From: Hyphomicrobium sp.
GTDB lineage: Bacteria > Pseudomonadota > Alphaproteobacteria > Rhizobiales > Hyphomicrobiaceae
Assembly: GCF_003987855.1 (NCBI RefSeq)
Contig: NZ_RXIZ01000004.1
Coordinates: 296,863 to 360,862 of the forward strand
Length of the DNA stretch: 64,000 bases
Reading direction: 5' to 3'
Part shown: positions 57,465 to 64,000 of the stretch, in pieces
How positions within the stretch are numbered: position 1 is the stretch's first letter
How the letters are laid out: the number at the start of each line of letters is the position of its first letter
Program-made: the position numbers and the translations under genes
Notes under the pieces: model-generated
Seen by the model: only the letters and a program-made list of their open reading frames with translations
What the model was told of the DNA's origin: nothing
Database searches by the model: none

Positions 57465-59477
57465 TTAGCCGCGCGCGATCAGAATTTCTTGGCGCAAAGA
57501 TTCCGCCTTTTGCACCGGCGCTCCACAGACCGGTCCCGTACAGACATAAGCAGTTGATTCGCCGGTCGGCGCACCCTTCCCTGCCAACGGAGAGCCAGGG
57601 CTAAAGGATCCGGACGCCGACAGGAACTCCAAGGCTGCCGGGACGGAGAGGCTGTACAGCGCAGCGGCAAGGCTTGGATCGCCGCTGCCGATCACGGCAA
57701 CTTGAACGGCCCGGCCGAGATCGAGGCCGGCGGCGATCAGCCCGCAATGCCCCGTCGGGGCGCGCGCCACAGCTCCCGAGAAGGAGGCTGCGAGTTCGTT
57801 GGCACGATCATCGTACCGCGCCTCCCCCGTCAGCGCGGCAAGCGCGATCAGGTTCGACAGGTGGATGGCGTTGGCGCTGGGCGTTGCATCGTCGGAAGCC
57901 GACTTCAGCCTGACGACCACGTCGCTCGTATCGTCGGCCGCGGTGAAGTAGCCGCCCCCTGCGTCATCGAGATAATGCCGATCAAGAACGTCGGCCCAAC
58001 GCTTCGCATGCTCCAGATAGCTCTCGGAGAGGGTCGCCTGATAGAGGCGAAGCGCAGCCCAAATCATGTTGGCGTAGTCGGACGCCGTTGCAGGCGCCTT
58101 CGCCACGCCGCCGCGATACGAATGATAGAGGCGATCACCACCGGCCGAAAGCTTGGTCGTGACACACGTGAAGGCTCCCTCCGCAATCGTGCGCCACTCG
58201 GGCTCATCGAACACGCTGGAGGCCCGCGCCAGAGCCGCGATCATCAAGCCGTTCCAATCTGCGAGGATCTTGTCGTCCCATCCTGGACGGACGCGCGAAG
58301 ATCTCCTCTCGAGCAGCTTTGTGCGCAGGTCGGATAGTCGTGCCTCTTCCGCTTCCGACAGGAGTGCTTGCGCGTCGAGGCGATTGAGAATGGTGTGCCC
58401 TTCGAAATTGCCCTCCGGCTTCACGCCATAGATGCGGGCAAAGAAAGCGGCATCCTCCGCGCCAAGAACCTCCGCGATCTCTTGCGCGCTCCAGACGTAG
58501 AACTTGCCTTCCTCTCCTTCGCTGTCCGCATCGAGAGACGCAGCGAAACCGCCCGCTTCTCCGATCATTTCGCGCTTCAGCCATTCAACGGTCTCGGCGA
58601 TACGCACCTTGAACAACGGCGTCTTCGTCTCGCGCCACGCCTCGGTCATGAGATCGATCAGAAGTGCGTTGTCGTAGAGCATCTTTTCGAAGTGCGGCAC
58701 GAGCCAGTATTCGTCGACAGAGTAGCGCGCAAACCCTCCGCCGAGATGATCGTAGATGCCGCCTTGGCAGATGTTCGTGAGCGTCGTGACGACCGCAGTT
58801 TTCGCCGCCTCGTCACCAAAACGAATGCCGCCGCGCCACAACAGCCAGAAGATGCTCCACTGCGGAAACTTCGGTGCGCCTGAAATCCCGCCGTGCTCGC
58901 GATCGACCGCGCGCGTGATCGCTTGAACGAGACTGCGCACGTCGGGACCTGCGACCGCGCCTCCAGTGCTTTGCGCTTCATCGCGCAGCGACGCGACGAG
59001 CGCCTCGGTGTTCTTGCGAACGTTTTCCGGCTGGTTCTGATACGCTTCGGCAATGCGCAGAAGCACCGCCGTGAACGATGGGCGGCCGTAGCGTGATTCA
59101 CGTGGAAAGTACGTACCGCCCCAGAATGGTTTCGCCTCGCTATCGAGGAACATGGTCAGCGGCCAACCGCCTTGCTCTCCAAGACGATGAAGCGCGCCCA
59201 TGTAGATCGCGTCGATATCCGGCCGCTCTTCGCGATCGACTTTGATGTTGACGAAGAGATCGTTCATCACCTGCGCGGTTTGAGCATCCTCGAAACTCTC
59301 GTGCGCCATGACGTGGCACCAGTGGCAGGCCGCGTAGCCAACGGAAAGAAGAATAGGCTTCCCGGTCCGCTTCGCCTCCGCCAGCGCTTCGGGTCCCCAC
59401 GCCCACCAGTGAACCGGATTGTCCTGATGCTGAAGCAGATAAGGACTTGTCTCGTACTTCAGGCGATTTTCACTCAT
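57465..59477 (-). CDS. YyaL/SSP411 family protein: thioredoxin-like DUF255 plus glycosidase-like domain
   Basis: A 670-residue protein. The N-terminal thioredoxin-like DUF255 domain has [17 protein letters not shown] (CHWC in place of CxxC); the rest is an alpha/alpha barrel ([37 protein letters not shown]) related to GlcNAc 2-epimerase folds. Family members are cytosolic and of unknown activity. Diverges from mnmE across 73 bp. Confidence 0.88.
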   Translation of the reverse strand: MSENRLKYETSPYLLQHQDNPVHWWAWGPEALAEAKRTGKPILLSVGYAACHWCHVMAHESFEDAQTAQVMNDLFVNIKVDREERPDIDAIYMGALHRLGEQGGWPLTMFLDSEAKPFWGGTYFPRESRYGRPSFTAVLLRIAEAYQNQPENVRKNTEALVASLRDEAQSTGGAVAGPDVRSLVQAITRAVDREHGGISGAPKFPQWSIFWLLWRGGIRFGDEAAKTAVVTTLTNICQGGIYDHLGGGFARYSVDEYWLVPHFEKMLYDNALLIDLMTEAWRETKTPLFKVRIAETVEWLKREMIGEAGGFAASLDADSEGEEGKFYVWSAQEIAEVLGAEDAAFFARIYGVKPEGNFEGHTILNRLDAQALLSEAEEARLSDLRTKLLERRSSRVRPGWDDKILADWNGLMIAALARASSVFDEPEWRTIAEGAFTCVTTKLSAGGDRLYHSYRGGVAKAPATASDYANMIWAALRLYQATLSESYLEHAKRWADVLDRHYLDDAGGGYFTAADDTSDVVVRLKSASDDATPSANAIHLSNLIALAALTGEARYDDRANELAASFSGAVARAPTGHCGLIAAGLDLGRAVQVAVIGSGDPSLAAALYSLSVPAALEFLSASGSFSPGSPLAGKGAPTGESTAYVCTGPVCGAPVQKAESLRQEILIARG
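59094..59109 (+). promoter_or_regulatory. GATTCACGTGGAAA motif
   Basis: TGATTCACGTGGAAAG matches parS in 12 of 16 bases. It lies inside the DUF255 gene. Alone it would not be notable; it shares GATTCACGTGGAA with the left-arm site at 43601. Confidence 0.3.
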
Positions 59478-59550
59478 GCAGTCCGATTGCCGTTCGGGGG
59501 GATTTCCTGTCCGCCTTGCGACGGCGAGGATCTACGAGTACGCGAACCCT

Positions 59551-60882
59551 ATGTCTGATGCTTCAACTATCTTCGCTCTATCGACGGCGCCTGGCCGGTC
59601 CGGGATCGCCGTCGTCCGCGTCTCCGGACCTGCGGCGCAGAATGTCATGACCCGGATGGTGGCGGCCGCGCCCACACCGCGGGTCGCGGCGTTTCGAACC
59701 ATTCGTCACCCCGGAACGGGCGAAGCGATCGACCAGGCCGTCGTCGTTTGGTTCGCGGCGCCCCTGTCCGAAACAGGGGAAGATGTTGTTGAGTTCCAGA
59801 CCCACGGCAGTCGCGCCGTCGTTTCGGCTCTGCTCTTAGCGATCGGCACTATTCCGGGATGCCGGTTGGCGGAACCGGGGGAATTCGCGAGACGAGGGTT
59901 CGAGAACGGCAAGCTCGATCTGGCCCAAATCGAAGGTCTGGCCGATCTCATCGAAGCGGAAACCGACGCCCAGCGCCGTCAGGCTCTTGCACAGGCTGGC
60001 GGCGCGCTATCCAAGCTCTACGAGGGCTGGCGGGCGCGCCTCATCGAAATCGCCGCGCTGACGGAAGCGGCCATAGACTTTTCCGACGAAGGCGACGTAG
60101 CCGCGTCATCATTCGAAGAGGCGAGAAGCCGAGCAGAGGCGCTCGCGAGAGAGATCTCCGCCCATCTCGACGACGGCCACCGCGGTGAGATCCTCCGAGA
60201 CGGCTTCCGCGTCGCATTGCTGGGGGCGCCCAACGCGGGGAAGTCCTCGCTGCTGAACGCCCTCGCGCGACGCGAAGCTGCCATCGTCTCTGCTGAAGCC
60301 GGGACAACGCGCGACGTCATCGAAGTGCGCCTCGACCTTGGCGGACTTCCCGTGGTCGTGTCCGACACGGCCGGCATCCGTGAAGCGGCGAGCGAAGTCG
60401 AAAGAGAAGGCATTCGCCGCAGTCTCGCCGCTGCCGGCGAAGCCGACCTCGTCCTATGGCTGACGGAAAAAGCCGAAAAACCCGAGTCGATTCCGCCGCT
60501 TGGCTTTTCACGTGAAACAAGCCTTGTAATTCAGTCCAAGTCCGATCTTCCACATGAGTCGCAAAGCCTTGGAGCTGCCGATCTCGCCATTTCCGCGAAA
60601 ACTGGCGCTGGCCTCGACCGCCTGATCGAGACGATCGCTGCCCGAGCGGAAAGGGCCGTCGGCACGCAGGCTGAGCCCGCTCTGACCCGCACGCGCCATC
60701 GCGAAGCCCTTGAAGGCGCCCTTTCGGACATCGGCGCCTTTCTCGTGGGCAGCCCCGCAGACCTGGAGTTGCGGGCCGAGGACGTGCGACGCGCCGCCCA
60801 TGCGCTGGGGCGGATCACCGGCCGCGTCGACGTGGAGGACGTCCTGGACCAGGTCTTCAGCCGCTTCTGCATCGGCAAGTGA
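59551..60882 (+). CDS. mnmE: tRNA modification GTPase MnmE
   Basis: With MnmG, makes the 5-aminomethyl-type modification on wobble uridine 34. From the ATG at 59551 it is 443 residues: TIFALSTAPGRSGIAVVRVSG and folate-binding QTHGSRAVVSALL in the N-domain, the G domain with GAPNAGKSSLLNALA, GTTRDVIE and DTAGIRE, and the catalytic C-terminal CIGK. A parS-like site lies inside the gene. mnmG follows after a 161-bp gap. Confidence 0.96.
   Translation: MSDASTIFALSTAPGRSGIAVVRVSGPAAQNVMTRMVAAAPTPRVAAFRTIRHPGTGEAIDQAVVVWFAAPLSETGEDVVEFQTHGSRAVVSALLLAIGTIPGCRLAEPGEFARRGFENGKLDLAQIEGLADLIEAETDAQRRQALAQAGGALSKLYEGWRARLIEIAALTEAAIDFSDEGDVAASSFEEARSRAEALAREISAHLDDGHRGEILRDGFRVALLGAPNAGKSSLLNALARREAAIVSAEAGTTRDVIEVRLDLGGLPVVVSDTAGIREAASEVEREGIRRSLAAAGEADLVLWLTEKAEKPESIPPLGFSRETSLVIQSKSDLPHESQSLGAADLAISAKTGAGLDRLIETIAARAERAVGTQAEPALTRTRHREALEGALSDIGAFLVGSPADLELRAEDVRRAAHALGRITGRVDVEDVLDQVFSRFCIGK
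60504..60519 (+). promoter_or_regulatory. Probable parS site inside mnmE
   Basis: CTTTTCACGTGAAACA matches the canonical ParB-binding palindrome TGTTTCACGTGAAACA in 14 of 16 bases, the best match in the window. It is in the mnmE coding region, about 3 kb before parA. Confidence 0.7.
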
Positions 60883-60890
60883 GTCCAAAA

Positions 60891-60906
60891 GGTTTCACGT
60901 GAAATG
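60891..60906 (+). promoter_or_regulatory. Probable parS site between mnmE and mnmG
   Basis: GGTTTCACGTGAAATG has the central GTTTCACGTGAAA in full and matches 13 of 16 bases overall. It starts nine bases after the mnmE stop, in non-coding sequence. A hairpin (CGGCTTCC 60964-60971, GGAAGCCG 60995-61002) lies between it and mnmG. Confidence 0.65.
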
Positions 60907-61043
60907 ATTCTTTGGATTCGCAAGCCTGGATTTTTCTCCGTCCCGCCCAAACTCCCGATTCTGCGGCTTCCCGCCGGCTCGACGGAGGAGCGTCGGAAGC
61001 CGAAGTCATTCAAACCCGGCACGAAATGCGGTAGACCCGGCCA

Positions 61044-62978
61044 ATGAAGCGATATGACGTCATCGTCGTGGGCGGCGGACACGCCGGAACCGAGGCCGCA
61101 GCTGCAGCCGCGCGGATGGGCGCGCGCACGGCGCTCGTGACCCACGCGTTCGCGACGATCGGTGAAATGTCCTGCAATCCGGCCATTGGCGGCCTTGGAA
61201 AAGGGCACCTGGTCCGCGAAATCGACGCTCTTGATGGCTTGATGGGGCGGGTAGCTGATGCCGCCGGCATCCAGTTCCGCCTGCTGAACCGCTCGAAGGG
61301 CCCGGCGGTCCATGGCCCCCGCACGCAAGCGGACCGCAAGCTCTATCGCGAGGCCATGCAGGCCGAAATCCGCGCGATTTCCAACCTTCAGGTCATCGAA
61401 GGTGGCGTCGAGGACCTGATCGTCGAAAATGGCAGGGTCGAAGGCGTTATCACGGCCGATGGGCAACCCCTGCGCGCTGGCGCCGTGGTTCTGACCACCG
61501 GCACCTTCCTCAACGGCCTGATCCACATGGGCGAACAGAAGATCCCCGCAGGCCGCGCGGGCGAAGCGCCAGCCCTGAAACTGTCGGATCGGCTTTATGC
61601 ACTCGGCCTGAAGCTCGGGCGCCTGAAAACCGGCACGCCCGCCCGGCTCGACGGCAAGTCCATCGACTGGGTGGGACTGGAAATGCAGAAGGCCGACGAT
61701 GATCCCGTCCCCTTCTCGTTTCTGACCGAGAAAATCGCCACGCCCCAGATCAGCTGCGGGATCACTTACACGACGCCGAACACCCACGAAATCATACGCG
61801 CCAATCTCCAACGATCGCCGATGTATTCCGGGCAGATCGAAAGTGTGGGCCCGCGCTACTGCCCTTCGATCGAAGACAAGATCGTTCGATTTGCCGGCCG
61901 CAGTTCGCACCAGATCTTTCTTGAGCCTGAGGGTCTGGACGACGATACGATCTATCCGAACGGCGTCTCGACCTCGTTGCCGGCCGACGTCCAGGAGGCG
62001 TTCCTGAGGACCATGCCGGGCCTCGAGCGCGTGATCATCAAGCGCCCGGGCTACGCCATCGAATACGATTATGTCGATCCGCGAGAACTTACGCCGGGGC
62101 TCGAAGTGAAACGGCTTCCAGGCCTATTCCTTGCCGGCCAAATCAACGGCACCACGGGCTATGAGGAGGCGGGCGCGCAAGGACTTCTAGCCGGCATCAA
62201 CGCCACCCTGAAATCCGGAAATTTCCCAAGAGATTCATATACAACGGATTCACGTGAAACGGATTCTTCAGAAATGGATTCACGTGAAACGTTCAGCGTT
62301 TCGCGCACGGCGGGCTACCTCGGCGTCATGGTCGACGACCTCGTGACCCGAGGCGTGTCCGAGCCGTACCGGATGTTCACGTCCCGCGCCGAATTTCGCT
62401 TGAAACTTCGTGCCGACAACGCCGACCAGCGCCTGACGCCAGACGGGCTGCGCGTTGGGGTCGTCGGTTCCCACCGCGCGCAGAAATTCGTGGCAAAAGC
62501 TCGGGCTCTCGCCGATGGCCTCGACTTGTTGAACCAACTGTCCCTTACGCCGACCGAGGCGGCAAAGCACGGTCTCTCGGTCAATCGGGACGGCCGCCGC
62601 CGCTCGGCCTTCGATCTCTTGGCCTTCCCTGAAATCTCACTCGGGCACCTCAAGGCTGTCTGGCCCGAGATCGGGCGGCTTGAGCCGAAAATTGCCGCCC
62701 AGCTCGAAGTCGATGCCCGCTACGCCGCATATTTGAAGCGCCAGGATGAGGACGTCGCCCAGCTGAAGCGCGACGAGGCCGTCGGCATTCCCGACGACTT
62801 CGACTACGGGACGCTGCCGAGCCTTTCGGCCGAAATTCGCCAGAAGCTCACCCGGCATCGTCCCGCGACGATCGCCCAGGCGGGCCGTATCGAGGGCATG
62901 ACGCCCGCCGCGCTTCTGACGCTACTCGCCCGCCTCAAGGCCGGAAAGCCCGCCAAGCCCGCGCGCAAGACCGCCTGA
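61044..62978 (+). CDS. mnmG: tRNA uridine-5-carboxymethylaminomethyl synthase MnmG (GidA) with a repeat insertion
   Basis: FAD enzyme acting with MnmE on tRNA U34. The 644-residue protein has [48 protein letters not shown] and [16 protein letters not shown]. Residues about 397-416 are an acidic, hydrophilic insertion in which the five-residue unit DSxxx recurs ([20 protein letters not shown]) between [10 protein letters not shown] and [19 protein letters not shown]. Family members usually have a short loop there. The DNA coding for it contains two identical parS-like sites. The stop overlaps rsmG by one base. Confidence 0.95.
   Translation: MKRYDVIVVGGGHAGTEAAAAAARMGARTALVTHAFATIGEMSCNPAIGGLGKGHLVREIDALDGLMGRVADAAGIQFRLLNRSKGPAVHGPRTQADRKLYREAMQAEIRAISNLQVIEGGVEDLIVENGRVEGVITADGQPLRAGAVVLTTGTFLNGLIHMGEQKIPAGRAGEAPALKLSDRLYALGLKLGRLKTGTPARLDGKSIDWVGLEMQKADDDPVPFSFLTEKIATPQISCGITYTTPNTHEIIRANLQRSPMYSGQIESVGPRYCPSIEDKIVRFAGRSSHQIFLEPEGLDDDTIYPNGVSTSLPADVQEAFLRTMPGLERVIIKRPGYAIEYDYVDPRELTPGLEVKRLPGLFLAGQINGTTGYEEAGAQGLLAGINATLKSGNFPRDSYTTDSRETDSSEMDSRETFSVSRTAGYLGVMVDDLVTRGVSEPYRMFTSRAEFRLKLRADNADQRLTPDGLRVGVVGSHRAQKFVAKARALADGLDLLNQLSLTPTEAAKHGLSVNRDGRRRSAFDLLAFPEISLGHLKAVWPEIGRLEPKIAAQLEVDARYAAYLKRQDEDVAQLKRDEAVGIPDDFDYGTLPSLSAEIRQKLTRHRPATIAQAGRIEGMTPAALLTLLARLKAGKPAKPARKTA
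62232..62291 (+). repeat. Four tandem 15-bp units in mnmG carrying two parS-like sites
   Basis: The units are GATTCATATACAACG (62232), GATTCACGTGAAACG (62247), GATTCTTCAGAAATG (62262) and GATTCACGTGAAACG (62277). Units two and four are identical and each, with one base before it, matches parS in 13 of 16 positions (62246-62261 and 62276-62291). Every unit begins with GATTC, a GANTC methylation site. The array is in frame and adds about 20 residues to MnmG. Confidence 0.85.
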
Positions 62979-63652
62979 TGGCCGTTACTAGCCGCATCGA
63001 TACCCCAGCCGAATTTCAAGCCCGTTTCGGCGTCTCGGCCGAAACTTGCGACAAGCTGAAAACGTACGAGGCGCTGCTGAAGCGCTGGCAGAAGACCATC
63101 AATCTCGTAGCGCCGAGTACGCTCGATGACATTTGGCATCGCCACTTCGCCGACAGCGCCCAGCTCTGGCCCCTTGCGCCTCAGGCCGCCCGGACCTGGC
63201 TCGATCTGGGGTCCGGCGCGGGTTTCCCTGGGCTCGTCTCGGCGATTCTGGCTTCCGAAACAGGGACAAGCCGCCACATCCTGGTCGAGAGCGACAGCCG
63301 GAAAGCGGCGTTTTTACGGGAAGTCGCTCGCGAGACCGGCGCAGCTGTGGACATTCTGTGCATGAGGATCGAAAATCCCGAGACTCACGCTAAGGTAGGC
63401 GTGGCCGACTGCGTCACCGCGCGTGCTCTCGCCCCACTCTCCAGGCTGGTCGAGATCGCTGCGCCGTTTTTTGGGTCGTCTACGCAAGGGTTGTTCTTGA
63501 AGGGCCGCGATGTGGCGGCCGAGATCGAGAGCACGGCTCAGGACTGGCAATTTGCCTTTGAGCTGATTCCAAGCGTGACGGAAGAGAGCGGCCGAGTTGT
63601 GTTGCTCAATGCGTTGAAAGCGAAGGCGTCGAAACCCAGGACGGAGGGATAA
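62978..63652 (+). CDS. rsmG: 16S rRNA (guanine-527-N7)-methyltransferase RsmG
   Basis: SAM-dependent methyltransferase (GidB), 224 residues. It has the SAM motif WLDLGSGAGFPGLV, preceded by NLVAPSTLDDIWHRHFADSAQL, and ARALAPLSRLVEIAAPF. The start overlaps the mnmG stop (TGATG). parA follows three bases later. Confidence 0.95.
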   Translation: MAVTSRIDTPAEFQARFGVSAETCDKLKTYEALLKRWQKTINLVAPSTLDDIWHRHFADSAQLWPLAPQAARTWLDLGSGAGFPGLVSAILASETGTSRHILVESDSRKAAFLREVARETGAAVDILCMRIENPETHAKVGVADCVTARALAPLSRLVEIAAPFFGSSTQGLFLKGRDVAAEIESTAQDWQFAFELIPSVTEESGRVVLLNALKAKASKPRTEG

Positions 63653-63655
63653 CCC

Positions 63656-64000
63656 GTGGCCGGCTACGTATCAGGCGCGGGCAGTGCAAACGCGGGCCCG
63701 CGTGTTGTTGCCATTGCCAACCAAAAAGGCGGTGTCGGCAAGACGACGACGGCGATCAATCTCGGCACCGCCTTGGCTGCCGTGGGCGAACGCGTCCTCG
63801 TGCTCGACCTTGATCCTCAGGGCAACGCTTCGACGGGGCTCGGCATCGATATCGAGCAACGCTTTCAGACCTCCTTCGACGTTCTGACGGGCGGCGCGGC
63901 GATCCTGGATACGGTTCTGAAAACCGCCGTGCCGAACCTTTTCGTCGTTCCGGCGAACAACGATCTCGTCGGCATCGATTCAATCCTGGCATCGGATCAG
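63656..64000 (+). CDS. parA: Chromosome-partitioning ATPase ParA (3' end outside the window)
   Basis: Partial: the first 115 codons of a ParA/Soj ATPase, cut by the window end. A GTG start at 63656 leads, after a short Gly/Ala-rich lead, to [20 protein letters not shown] with the deviant Walker A, then [18 protein letters not shown] and [13 protein letters not shown]. ParA moves ParB-parS complexes to cell poles; the parS-like sites lie just upstream, and parB is expected next. Confidence 0.96.
   Translation, partial: MAGYVSGAGSANAGPRVVAIANQKGGVGKTTTAINLGTALAAVGERVLVLDLDPQGNASTGLGIDIEQRFQTSFDVLTGGAAILDTVLKTAVPNLFVVPANNDLVGIDSILASDQ

Noticed and set aside
58155..58170. parS-like ACACACGTGAAGG in the DUF255 gene
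   Set aside because: About 10 of 16 matching bases, in range of chance for a CACGTG site.

Overview
The window is one GC-rich chromosomal segment of an alphaproteobacterium, most likely a Hyphomicrobiales member close to Hyphomicrobium-type methylotrophs. The evidence is gene content and order: ccmABCDG diverging from acnA followed by a DUF1223 gene, glnK-amtB, DUF2794, an IalB-like secreted protein, mesaconyl-CoA hydratase beside a CitE-like CoA lyase, and the block fxsA-secB-dnaQ-coaE-aroE-maf-ppsR | hemE-hemJ-rho-mnmE-mnmG-rsmG-parA, which flanks the replication origin in Caulobacter and Rickettsia. The species call is an inference. I see no phage, insertion sequence, CRISPR array, rRNA or tRNA gene.

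Layout. 0-9.8 kb: ffh, rpsP, an unknown ORF, rimM, a UbiH-family hydroxylase, tesB, the nitrogen-sensing pair glnK-amtB behind a possible sigma-54 promoter, an L,D-transpeptidase, an OmpR-type regulator and a lone cyclic-nucleotide-binding domain protein. 9.8-16 kb: a non-coding stretch with a perfect DnaA box, then lolA, ftsK, a DapC-like aminotransferase, and an AraC regulator diverging from a Tat-exported metallo-beta-lactamase-fold protein. 17-25.5 kb: succinate dehydrogenase (sdhCDA, an unknown gene, sdhB), a SodC-fold protein that has lost metal ligands, mesaconyl-CoA hydratase, CoA lyase and pyridoxal kinase. 25.5-37 kb: nhaA-carbonic anhydrase, the cytochrome c maturation operon including the small gene ccmD, aconitase, DUF1223, M3 oligopeptidase and DUF2794. 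37-48 kb: Bax-inhibitor-1 protein, a YbbAP-type ABC exporter with its divergent arylesterase, thpR, a quinone oxidoreductase, an RNA methyltransferase, IalB-like, Smr, mltA and a Tim44-like gene. 48-64 kb: the origin-flanking block.

The main non-coding signals are near the right end. The 450-bp gap between ppsR and hemE (52802-53251) is the expected place for oriC: it has DnaA-box-like sequences and an AT-rich patch, and most genes on both sides point away from it. Right of it, two near-canonical ParB sites (60504, 60891) and four GATTCACGTG[A/G]AA sites lie between rho and mnmG. Two of the four are inside the mnmG reading frame, in a tandem array of four 15-bp units that adds about 20 residues to the protein. 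Two further copies of this motif lie left of the putative origin on the opposite strand, so the motif changes strand at the putative origin. Its first five bases are a CcrM methylation site (GANTC).

Metabolically the segment combines central respiration (aconitase, succinate dehydrogenase, cytochrome c maturation), acyl-CoA chemistry consistent with the ethylmalonyl-CoA pathway, ammonium uptake control, envelope maintenance, and DNA replication and segregation.
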